In this document: positions 28,722 to 37,187 of the stretch, in pieces | Layout of the letters: each line of letters begins with the position of its first letter | Position numbering within the stretch: position 1 is the stretch's first letter | NCBI GenBank assembly: GCA_018672285.1 | Contig: JABHGC010000184.1 | Coordinates: 1 to 40,667, forward strand | Length of the DNA: 40,667 nucleotides | Direction: 5' to 3' | Source of the DNA: Methylococcales bacterium | GTDB taxonomy: Bacteria > Pseudomonadota > Gammaproteobacteria > JABHGC01 | Made by a program: the position numbers and the translations under genes | Notes under the pieces: model-generated | Database searches by the model: none | Told to the model about the DNA's origin: nothing | The model's input: the letters and a program-made list of their open reading frames with translations, nothing else

Positions 28722-29807
28722 ATGACGCCATCCAGCCAATACCAATTAGATCTCGACCAACTACAGATGCAGCCCAGCGAAGAACAAAAAAACGTTGTGT
28801 CTGAGCTTTCAAGGATCCATAGAGACCTAACTGCCCGCCGAATAAAGATAGAAACGCTTCCCTGGTGGCAGTTTTGGCCAACCCCCATTACCCCAATCAC
28901 AGGCTTATATTTATGGGGCGGTGTTGGTCGAGGCAAAACCTATTTAATGGACTTACTTTACGACACACTACCACTGAAAAAGAAGATGCGAATTCACTAT
29001 CATGCTTTCATGCAGAGCATCCATAACGCCCTTGCCAAATTACCCGAACAAGCCAACCCGTTAAAACAAATTGCCAGTGACATCGCAGAGCAAACACACA
29101 TCCTCTGCCTTGATGAGCTCCAAGTCTTAGACATCACCGATGCAATGCTATTAACTCAGCTTTTACAGTTGCTCCACGACAAACACATCGTCATCGTCAC
29201 AACATCCAATTTATCACCTGACCAACAATATCTTGATGGCCTACAGCGCAGTGCATTCTTACCCACAATACAGCTACTAAAAACGCAAACCAGTGTTATC
29301 CACTTACAAGGTGACATTGACTACCGCAAACAGGAGGCACAAAGCTTCCCCAACTATAGTTACCCCCATACCGCTGAGCAGCAGCAAAAGCTTCATAAGG
29401 AATTCAAGCATCTTGCAGGGCCAAAAAGCCTCATCCCTAATACAACCATCACCCTTCAACAAAGACTCATACCCGTAACAATGCAAAGCCCTCACGTCAT
29501 CTGGTTTAGCTTCGAACAAATTTGCATGACCGCCAGAGCAAGCCAAGATTATTTTGAGCTGAGCAAACTCTACCGCTACATTATCATTAGCAATATCCCC
29601 AAGCTTTCCGAAGACTCAGACGATGCGTGCAAGCGCTTTATTCAACTCATTGATGCTTTATATGAAGAGCATCGCTGGGTCATCATTACCGCACAAACAC
29701 CACTAGACAAGCTCTATCAAGGCCAAAAACACCAGCACACCTTTCAGCGCACCATCAGCCGCCTACTTGAGATGCAAAGCCAATCATATTTGTCTGATTG
29801 CCAGTAA
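28722..29807 (+). CDS. zapE: Cell division protein ZapE (AFG1-like P-loop ATPase)
   Basis: MTPSSQYQLDLDQ start; GLYLWGGVGRGKTYLMDLLYD Walker A; ILCLDELQVLDITDAMLL. Confidence 0.88.
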   Translation: MTPSSQYQLDLDQLQMQPSEEQKNVVSELSRIHRDLTARRIKIETLPWWQFWPTPITPITGLYLWGGVGRGKTYLMDLLYDTLPLKKKMRIHYHAFMQSIHNALAKLPEQANPLKQIASDIAEQTHILCLDELQVLDITDAMLLTQLLQLLHDKHIVIVTTSNLSPDQQYLDGLQRSAFLPTIQLLKTQTSVIHLQGDIDYRKQEAQSFPNYSYPHTAEQQQKLHKEFKHLAGPKSLIPNTTITLQQRLIPVTMQSPHVIWFSFEQICMTARASQDYFELSKLYRYIIISNIPKLSEDSDDACKRFIQLIDALYEEHRWVIITAQTPLDKLYQGQKHQHTFQRTISRLLEMQSQSYLSDCQ

Positions 29808-29893
29808 CACCAAGCTATTCAGCAAACTAACCACAGCCTCTGCAAAACAACTATACTTAGTATCATTAAATATTTTCTGACTGGAACCACTGC

Positions 29894-30754
29894 ATGAGTG
29901 AGCACTACAGCGCATCAGACTACGTTGCGAACATCACAAACTTGGTATCACTACCTGAGGCATGCCAACGCGTCAATGAACTCATTGAGCTCCCTAGCAC
30001 TAACGCTCAAATTCTTGCCGAAGCAGTCTCACTTGACCCTGCCCTGGCCGCTATGCTGCTAAAAGTCACTAACAGTGCTTTTTTTGGCTTTAAACAATCT
30101 ATAGGGACTGTCTCCCATGCCATTTCCATCATTGGCAAAAATGAACTTAGAAGCATTGTTCTCTCAGCAGGTGCCGTCGATGCGATGGCCAATTTAACCA
30201 CTGAATTTATCGAAATGAGCCAATTCTGGCATCACAGCATCTTAACTGGCTTACTAGCACGCTCAATCGCACCTTATATCGACTGCAACAAAGAAGAGCT
30301 GTTTATTATTGGCTTACTCCACGACATTGGAAAATTAGCCATATTTCACCAGTCCCCTGATGTTGCACGGGTCATTGTAGAGCAGTCAACGAACAGCGAG
30401 CATTGGGTGCAATTAGAAAATAGTCTTCTAGGGTTTTCACACAGCGATATTGGCTTTCAGCTAGCTAGACAATGGAAGCTACCAAAAATATTTTGCGAAT
30501 GCATTATGCTGCACCACTCTCCGTTAAGCTTCGGAGAAAGCCCCATGCAACATGTCGTGTATATTGCCAATGAACTTGCAAGTTATTTAGACAACACGCC
30601 CCCAAATCTCACTCTGGAGCAGTTACATACAAAGTTAGATATTTCGCTATCAGGACTTTCACTGGAAGACTTAAAACAAGCGATAGAGCTTGCAAACAGT
30701 CAGTCATTCGAAGTAATGGAAACCATTTACCCAGGATCGACTGCGATCTATTAA
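29894..30754 (+). CDS. HDOD domain protein
   Basis: LVSLPEACQRVNELIELPSTNAQILAEAVSLDPALAAMLLKVTNSAFFGF; HDIGKLAIF. Confidence 0.88.
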   Translation: MSEHYSASDYVANITNLVSLPEACQRVNELIELPSTNAQILAEAVSLDPALAAMLLKVTNSAFFGFKQSIGTVSHAISIIGKNELRSIVLSAGAVDAMANLTTEFIEMSQFWHHSILTGLLARSIAPYIDCNKEELFIIGLLHDIGKLAIFHQSPDVARVIVEQSTNSEHWVQLENSLLGFSHSDIGFQLARQWKLPKIFCECIMLHHSPLSFGESPMQHVVYIANELASYLDNTPPNLTLEQLHTKLDISLSGLSLEDLKQAIELANSQSFEVMETIYPGSTAIY

Positions 30755-32313
30755 CCCGTTAAGTTTCGTATACACTTTGTTGCGTGTGTACACAGCTGCT
30801 TGAAGCTTGCATAGTCTTCAGGGCTCACATCCGAATCTAATTGATATCTATCAGCATAAAACAGGCCAATCGGCTTTCCTTTTGCAAAGATAGAACTGGC
30901 ACAGAACGAGTCAGTTTGAACCATACTTTTAAAGCTTCCTGGCACAAGTGGCCAATATTTTTGCCGATTTGCATCATGTATATGCACGCTTTGCGATTTC
31001 TTCATCAGCAACTTAAACAAATCTTTCTTTTCTAATGAAAACGATTTTTTGAGAAACTGGGCAGCGTCCGCCTCTTCCTCATCGACTAAAAAGCGGATGG
31101 TTATACTGGTCTTATCTTGATTTAACATGGCAAAAAAGGCACGGTTCATACCAATCCCCTGGAAAGCCCCTTGCAACACAAGTTCTATCAAGTCATGCAC
31201 ACCCACCTTGCCAGACTTCTCTGCCTTAATGAGTTTTGCTGTAACCGATGATAAAAACGCCAAATCTGCGATGGCTTGACTAGGTAATGTTTTTGGCTCA
31301 GGGTCTTCTGTCTTATCAAAAGGCATTTGAGGTATGGGCTTCTCAACCTTTTTAGCGGTATCTAAAGTGGCAATTTCAACCTGTTTTTTCTTAGGCTCTA
31401 CCGCAATATTATCAAGCACAGGAATGTCCGAATCAGCAACGGCTGGAGACTCATCTAGCTCATCACCTGGCCTCAAGATTCGATATGCCGCATGCTCTAC
31501 ACCATAAAAGGTACTTTTTTGAGCCGCTGATACCGCACAACTTTTAAGCCTATCAGTGGTTAAATCAGGATCCAATGAAAGAAAGTCCGATACACCTTCG
31601 ATCGCTTTTAAGACATTTGGGCGGTTCCAACCTAACTCGACCGCATTAACGAAGTCTCCAGCGAGCTTTAATGCATTGGCTTTCGGAAATGCTTTCTCTT
31701 GGCCATTCATGCTATTTTTTAAATCAATAGACAAATGCCACTTTTCAGCCAACTTCAAACCCAAGCTATTCAAGCTAAAGCCAAGCACTTCCATTTCCGC
31801 CGCGACTTGGTCATGTCCTTGCGCGACCATTTGAGCAATTTTTGTCATTTGCATACTGCCACCACAGGCCCACATCCCCATCTCAGGAACACATCTCATG
31901 TGTGCTGCGACAAAAATGTCTTCAGATTCATGGTGGTTTAAATAATTATCCCAATCAAATGCTTGGCATGCAGAATGGTATGACTTACTGGCCGCTTTTC
32001 GATATCCATCGGATACGGATTGAGTTTGCTTTTCAATTAAGGGTAGGCGCATGCCTAATTTAGACACTTGGTTCATCCCAAGCAGTAAAGAGGCATGACC
32101 GATAGTATCTATGCTATCGCCTTTACTTTTTTTACGTAAATTAACATCACGAATTAAAGAGATGGTCAAACCAGGGTCGGCCAAAACAACCCCCCGATAG
32201 TCATTAATCGTGGGATTTGCATTTTTTTGAATTTGCTTAAGCGCTTGCCTACTATGATGAAAGATCGGAAATTGCCCTTGGTGTATCCGAGTAATCCACT
32301 TATCCATTGCCAA
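30751..32313 (-). CDS. HDOD-like + GAF-like domain protein
   Basis: 520 aa; FPIFHHSRQALKQIQKNANPTINDYRGVVLADPGLTISLIRDVN; C-terminal GAF-like LFYADR. Confidence 0.75.
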   Translation of the reverse strand: MAMDKWITRIHQGQFPIFHHSRQALKQIQKNANPTINDYRGVVLADPGLTISLIRDVNLRKKSKGDSIDTIGHASLLLGMNQVSKLGMRLPLIEKQTQSVSDGYRKAASKSYHSACQAFDWDNYLNHHESEDIFVAAHMRCVPEMGMWACGGSMQMTKIAQMVAQGHDQVAAEMEVLGFSLNSLGLKLAEKWHLSIDLKNSMNGQEKAFPKANALKLAGDFVNAVELGWNRPNVLKAIEGVSDFLSLDPDLTTDRLKSCAVSAAQKSTFYGVEHAAYRILRPGDELDESPAVADSDIPVLDNIAVEPKKKQVEIATLDTAKKVEKPIPQMPFDKTEDPEPKTLPSQAIADLAFLSSVTAKLIKAEKSGKVGVHDLIELVLQGAFQGIGMNRAFFAMLNQDKTSITIRFLVDEEEADAAQFLKKSFSLEKKDLFKLLMKKSQSVHIHDANRQKYWPLVPGSFKSMVQTDSFCASSIFAKGKPIGLFYADRYQLDSDVSPEDYASFKQLCTHATKCIRNLTG

Positions 32314-32435
32314 CCCTAATGATGCCGAATCATACTAAATTGAATTCCGTTAATTATAGCCGAGCTTTAGCAAACCACAAAAATCCCTGCTATTTTTAAT
32401 AGTATCAATCCTCTTTATATTAAATGAGAACTACC

Positions 32436-32879
32436 ATGCGATACTGTCTTCTTTTTTGTCTACTTAACTTTTTTCTTATGCCCTCCGTCTTCGCAGAGGG
32501 CGAAGACGAAGTTGAAGCTGAAGAAGCAGAGGAGGGTGAAGCACTTCCTCCACCGAAATCCATCTACGTAAAACTCAAACCCTCCTTTACCACCAATTTA
32601 CGCACCAAGAGCAAGCGTAAATTGAGCTATATTAAAGCCAGCATTCAACTACTGGTCAAAGGTGAAGAGAATGCCACTGAACTCGAAATAGTGATGCCAG
32701 CAGTAAGACATGCACTGATCACCTACTTAGGCGCACGAACAAAAAAACAAGCCAGCGCTGTTAAACATCGAATAAAACTTCGCAAAGGGGCATTAAAGGC
32801 CGTAAGAAAAGAAGTTGAAGCGGTGATTGGTAAGCCACTTGTTGAAGATATTTTCTTTACCAACTTCACCATTCAATAA
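32436..32879 (+). CDS. FliL-like protein
   Basis: Signal peptide; YVKLKPSFTTNLRT..., IVMPAVRHALITYLGART, LRKGALKAVRKEVEAVIGKPLVEDIFFTNFTIQ; likely ATG 32436. Confidence 0.72.
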   Translation: MRYCLLFCLLNFFLMPSVFAEGEDEVEAEEAEEGEALPPPKSIYVKLKPSFTTNLRTKSKRKLSYIKASIQLLVKGEENATELEIVMPAVRHALITYLGARTKKQASAVKHRIKLRKGALKAVRKEVEAVIGKPLVEDIFFTNFTIQ

Positions 32880-32953
32880 ACACTCATCAAACTCACCCAC
32901 GACTACTGACTATTGGCCATAGGTGTCAGTGAAGCACAGTAATGACAAAATTC

Positions 32954-32969
32954 TGTGAATATCATCACA
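32954..32969. promoter_or_regulatory. CRP-like palindrome TGTGA-ATATCA-TCACA
   Basis: Exact TGTGA-N6-TCACA. Confidence 0.55.
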
Positions 32970-33002
32970 AAATATTTTGATTTAAGTTTTTCGCACAGAG
33001 AT

Positions 33003-33018
33003 TGTGACTGTCATCACG
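33003..33018. promoter_or_regulatory. Second CRP-like site TGTGA-CTGTCA-TCACG
   Basis: One mismatch to TGTGA-N6-TCACA, 49 bp from the first. Confidence 0.4.
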
Positions 33019-33139
33019 CTTTCATCCTTTCACTATTACACCTTCAGTTTTTTAGCACTATGTTTAAGGTAACAAGACAGTAACAAACGAATACGCAAAC
33101 ATTGTTACTTAGTGAATTAACGAAAAGAAGGGTGAACAC

Positions 33140-33319
33140 ATGGACAACGCAATCGATGCAATGGTTCAGTTAAGAGCAGACAACAGAGAGTTAAAGCGTG
33201 AGATTAAGCGCCAGAAGTTGGTCAACGAATTAAACATTGTGATGTTTGAGGATGCCCAACAACACGTACAAGATCCAGCTGAAGAGTTAGCCTTTTTCAC
33301 CGCGGCAAATGATACTTAA
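33140..33319 (+). CDS. Small 59-aa charged, coiled-coil-like protein (not in the ORF track)
   Basis: Hand translation MDNAIDAMVQLRADNRELKREIKRQKLVNELNIVMFEDAQQHVQDPAEELAFFTAANDT*; SD GAAGGGTG upstream of ATG. Confidence 0.65.
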   Translation: MDNAIDAMVQLRADNRELKREIKRQKLVNELNIVMFEDAQQHVQDPAEELAFFTAANDT

Positions 33320-33357
33320 AAAAAACCAGGAGCGTGGTAAACCACACTCCCTCCTCT
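33318..33357 (-). terminator. Rho-independent terminator of the pilin operon (minus strand)
   Basis: Minus strand GGAGTGTGG-TTTA-CCACGCTCCTGG-TTTTTTTT. Confidence 0.8.
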
Positions 33358-33365
33358 AACACTAT

Positions 33366-35306
33366 TTAAAACACCTGACGCCAGTTCAACCGTCTTGGTC
33401 CTGCTGAACAAATAGGCGCTGCAACTTGGTTCGCTGCTGCAAATATTTCCCCATCCGCTTTCGGGAAAAAGCCGAGCATCCACTCAGCCCATGCAAGCGG
33501 GTTCATCGCTGAGAAAAACCCGTCTGCTATTGGTGCAGGCCCTGGGCAGGCAATATATCGATTAAATGGTTTATTCATAACATCCGTCATAATATCCATC
33601 ATCCCACCAAATAAATTATCTGCGACATTGCCCATAATATCGGGTAAAAAGCCAACCGTCCCCCCTACTCTCGGCATCATCGTTTCCATCATTTGTTTCA
33701 TCGCTTGACCCATTGAGCGCATATCAAACTCAATACGCTTAAACACCTCAGGAGTTGGGTCACCCGCGGTACAGTCCATCAGCATGACCATATCGAAACC
33801 TTTATGTGTATTTATTCGATATTGGTCATTACCCATCATATCCATGATCATAATCATGTCACCCATATTGGGTGAAATTCCATCTTCTTTACGCTGTCCG
33901 GTATTGATTGCATATGTGTCATCACCACCACCATCCATCATGCCGATGAAGTTCATGAAACTACCGTTTTCACCTAGATTGATTTGGTAACGATCAGCAT
34001 ATTCTATTTCTGCCTTATCACCAGAAAGCTTCATAAATTTATCGAAGAAGGCCAACATATTGGTGCCCATCATGTTGTCCATAAAGCCCATCATTGAAGA
34101 CATCATACCTTGCATCATGTTGGCCATTTGCCCAACCATCTCACCAAAAAAGTCACCCATGACTTGTTTTGCCAGAATCCCCATGATGTCGGCCATACTT
34201 TTACCATTACCAAAATCCATAGACATCAACATATTACCCATGTTGCCATCCGCTGAGACACAGATATTGCGTGTATCTCCACCTAAATCAACCAACATCA
34301 TCATGTTGCCCAGAGAGTTCTGGTTATCACGGTAGCCACTGATATTGATATTCAGCTTTGACATCGTGAACCCTTTAGGGACAACGCGATCAACAATCCC
34401 TTTAGAAATATCCGCACCTGTATCGACTACAACTGTGCCAACATTTTCCGCCATATCACACATGGATTTCATGAATTTAGGGACAGGTGACATATTACAG
34501 TAGTCGCCCATTTGCCCCATCATGCCTTTCATCATGTTTTGCATTAAGCCAAACATTTCCCCAACTAAGCCTCTGAAATCATCATCAGCAATCAAGTCAC
34601 CAACAAAAATACCATTCATGTGACCATTAAATTCAATATCCACCGTAGTCGCACGGCCTTCTATTGGTGGTCGTAAATGTGTAGGAAATAGTCCGTTACA
34701 GTTTTCACCCGGCTTCAATAAGCTAAAGCACTCAGACAAACCTAAGTCTGAAGACAACATCAGCATGTTCATCATGCTATTGCCGGTAATTTTTAAAACA
34801 TTGTTATAAGGCTGACGGTAAAACTCCTCTAATACCACTTGGGCACCAGGTGCAGCGCCATGCCCTAATGCGGTAATTTTATAAATACCTTCGTTATCGA
34901 CAGTGTCAAACTTACCCACTTCCTCAATCACATACTGTGGTTGTGAGGCTAAATTTAAGGCTAGCAGCCCTGCGTGAGTGCCTTCACCAAAGGTACGTGC
35001 TTGTTCATCCCAACTAGGTGAACCAGGTTTTGGCGCAAATCCAATTTTAAACACACCTTTGTGGGCGCTACAGTCATCACCATCACACGGCTTATCGTTT
35101 AAATGATTGAGAAAAAACCGGGCATCTTTCAGTGCCGATTCTGCAGCTTGAAATGCAATCGAAGAATCTTTTGCATTATGTACCAGCTTCTCATTCATCA
35201 CCGCATTGTTCATAGAATGAATCGTCAGTAGCGTCAGCATACTTAGAATCATCATAACAATGACCAAGACAGCACCTTGCTGCTTATGTGGTCTGTGAAT
35301 TAACAT
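33366..35306 (-). CDS. PilX-like minor pilin with very large Met-rich C-terminal region
   Basis: N-terminus HKQQGAVLVIVMMILSMLTLLTIHSMNNAVMNEKLVHNAKDSSIAFQAAESALKDA (PilX_N-like); about 70 Met in 646 aa by hand count. Confidence 0.75.
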   Translation of the reverse strand: MLIHRPHKQQGAVLVIVMMILSMLTLLTIHSMNNAVMNEKLVHNAKDSSIAFQAAESALKDARFFLNHLNDKPCDGDDCSAHKGVFKIGFAPKPGSPSWDEQARTFGEGTHAGLLALNLASQPQYVIEEVGKFDTVDNEGIYKITALGHGAAPGAQVVLEEFYRQPYNNVLKITGNSMMNMLMLSSDLGLSECFSLLKPGENCNGLFPTHLRPPIEGRATTVDIEFNGHMNGIFVGDLIADDDFRGLVGEMFGLMQNMMKGMMGQMGDYCNMSPVPKFMKSMCDMAENVGTVVVDTGADISKGIVDRVVPKGFTMSKLNINISGYRDNQNSLGNMMMLVDLGGDTRNICVSADGNMGNMLMSMDFGNGKSMADIMGILAKQVMGDFFGEMVGQMANMMQGMMSSMMGFMDNMMGTNMLAFFDKFMKLSGDKAEIEYADRYQINLGENGSFMNFIGMMDGGGDDTYAINTGQRKEDGISPNMGDMIMIMDMMGNDQYRINTHKGFDMVMLMDCTAGDPTPEVFKRIEFDMRSMGQAMKQMMETMMPRVGGTVGFLPDIMGNVADNLFGGMMDIMTDVMNKPFNRYIACPGPAPIADGFFSAMNPLAWAEWMLGFFPKADGEIFAAANQVAAPICSAGPRRLNWRQVF

Positions 35307-35378
35307 TGGACTATCCTTTTAACTTATAAAATTCTTTTCAAACTAAGCGCTACATTACCCTGTATTGCTGTCGTTTTT

Positions 35379-36137
35379 TTATTTAACCCGATTACGCATT
35401 AAAATACGCATATCATACTGGTGACGTAAGCGCCGATCATTAAATGTGACCTTAGTCCCTAATAAATCAAATTCTTGGCTGACGACACTGCGTTTAATTT
35501 TGGCTGGGTGTTGCACAATAAAACTCATAGACACACTCACGACAGCATTCCAATTGGTCACTAAATCAGCAGGAATATAGCCATTAGCAATATCGTTCCC
35601 ATTTGTGTCAACGCCAAACAACAGTTGTAACTGTTCAATTCCTGAGACAATCGCAGCTGTCTGGCCATTAGAGCCGGTGCACACTAAGTCATACTGATAG
35701 CTTGGATCAGTGTCATAGGTAATATTATTACCGTCAGCATCTTTCGCTTGAATAAAAAAGGTATTGGTCACATTACTGCCTAATGACAGCGTGTTACCCA
35801 AGCAATCTTTTTCGCTACCTGTACTTTGGTAACGCACAGTAAACGTGTCTGGATTGCCAGAATCACCATCTTGCCCTTCAGCACCTTCATCTGATAATTT
35901 ATTGAAACAGCCACTGCTTTTATCTGGATTCTCACAGAAACCCGCCATACGAATACTCTGAGATAATACCCCTTCAGCAATTCGACCATTCTCTTGTAAA
36001 CTCGTCAGCGCTTCTTGATAGGCTGAATTTTGCTTAGTAGAAAACAAAATAGAGAGTCCACCACTAATAATAATCGCCCCAAGGGTGACAGATATCAGCA
36101 GCTCAATTAAGGTAAAACCAGAATGCTTCACTCGCAT
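35379..36137 (-). CDS. pilW: PilW-like minor pilin
   Basis: HSGFTLIELLISVTLGAIIISGGLSILFSTKQNSAYQEALTSLQENGRIAEGVLSQSIRMAGF. Confidence 0.85.
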   Translation of the reverse strand: MRVKHSGFTLIELLISVTLGAIIISGGLSILFSTKQNSAYQEALTSLQENGRIAEGVLSQSIRMAGFCENPDKSSGCFNKLSDEGAEGQDGDSGNPDTFTVRYQSTGSEKDCLGNTLSLGSNVTNTFFIQAKDADGNNITYDTDPSYQYDLVCTGSNGQTAAIVSGIEQLQLLFGVDTNGNDIANGYIPADLVTNWNAVVSVSMSFIVQHPAKIKRSVVSQEFDLLGTKVTFNDRRLRHQYDMRILMRNRVK

Positions 36138-36640
36138 TATAATGACTCCAATGTGATGCTTTTAGCCGCGTCTTTGGTATCAACACCCCATTGAGAACCC
36201 CCTCGTTCAGTCCAGTTAACCGTGACTCGATATAACTTCAACTGATCAAAAGTATCTGTGCCTGGCGTGGTATTTAACTTATCTTGAGTAATCACGCCTG
36301 TGGCACCAGCAAGCCTTTGGTCTAGACTTTGCTGCCAAACAAACTTATCTACTGCAGCAATATCTGTAGGCGAACAGTCTGATGCAGAAGAACGACATAG
36401 ATTAGCAGGAGCGCTCAAGGTTGTGTTCGCCTTCAAAATATAATCCCCTGATGGGTTAGCCCTGATCCGGTCCATCATTGATTGAGCGAGTATGGTTGCT
36501 TGTGAGGTAATATAAGCCGATTGATTGTTATTCAACGCTTTATTTTGCAGCAATGACAACGCTAAAAAGCCCAATGAAAAAACCACAAGAGACACCAAAA
36601 CTTCAACCATTGAAAAACCACCAGAAGACTGTTTATTCAT
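36137..36640 (-). CDS. pilV: PilV-like minor pilin
   Basis: SSGGFSMVEVLVSLVVFSLGFLALSLLQNKAL; MMDRIRANPSG; likely ATG 36640. Confidence 0.85.
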   Translation of the reverse strand: MNKQSSGGFSMVEVLVSLVVFSLGFLALSLLQNKALNNNQSAYITSQATILAQSMMDRIRANPSGDYILKANTTLSAPANLCRSSASDCSPTDIAAVDKFVWQQSLDQRLAGATGVITQDKLNTTPGTDTFDQLKLYRVTVNWTERGGSQWGVDTKDAAKSITLESL

Positions 36641-36650
36641 ATTTTGCCCT

Positions 36651-37187
36651 TTATTCACAACTATCCACCCTAACCATTTCAGCACGACCCTGTGACCTGA
36701 AATGTAGTTGATTACTACTCTCTTGTCCTGAAATACCGCAGATATTGATGTAGGACATTGGCCCCTGGTTCACCATACCTGTTCGGTTAAATACAATATT
36801 GTCACTCGTTAAACTTGTATTAAACGTCACATTATCTTGCGAATGTCGCACTAGAATCACAGTATCTTGAACACTGAGTGCAAAAGGCTTACTTTGATTT
36901 TGCAGATTAACCGCAATGATGCGCCAACCATTGGACCAATCAGACCCGCATAATAATGGGTTACTATCATGTTTTGCACACACCACAACACGCAGGTTAT
37001 GTTCAATTGCGTATTTTCTCGCATTGAGAAAATCCACTAATAGCACTTTGGTTTGTCCAGAGACGACCTGTTCTTTTGCATAGTCTGTTAAATGCGACAC
37101 GATAACAATACCAGACCAAACAACCACAATAATGGCGATGAGTAGTTTTAATAAATCCAGAACAGTCGCACCACGCTGCTTTTTCAC
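36651..37187 (-). CDS. FimT/GspH-like pseudopilin
   Basis: MKKQRGATVLDLLKLLIAIIVVVW; GTG start, TAGTG overlap with upstream pilC-like gene; LLCGSDWSNGWRIIAV typical of FimT. Confidence 0.75.
   Translation of the reverse strand: MKKQRGATVLDLLKLLIAIIVVVWSGIVIVSHLTDYAKEQVVSGQTKVLLVDFLNARKYAIEHNLRVVVCAKHDSNPLLCGSDWSNGWRIIAVNLQNQSKPFALSVQDTVILVRHSQDNVTFNTSLTSDNIVFNRTGMVNQGPMSYINICGISGQESSNQLHFRSQGRAEMVRVDSCE

Noticed and set aside
33784-34335. Plus-strand ORFs 33784-33990 and 34060-34335
   Set aside because: Reverse complement of ATG-rich Met repeats; the minus-strand pilin ORF is continuous and has a recognisable N-terminus.
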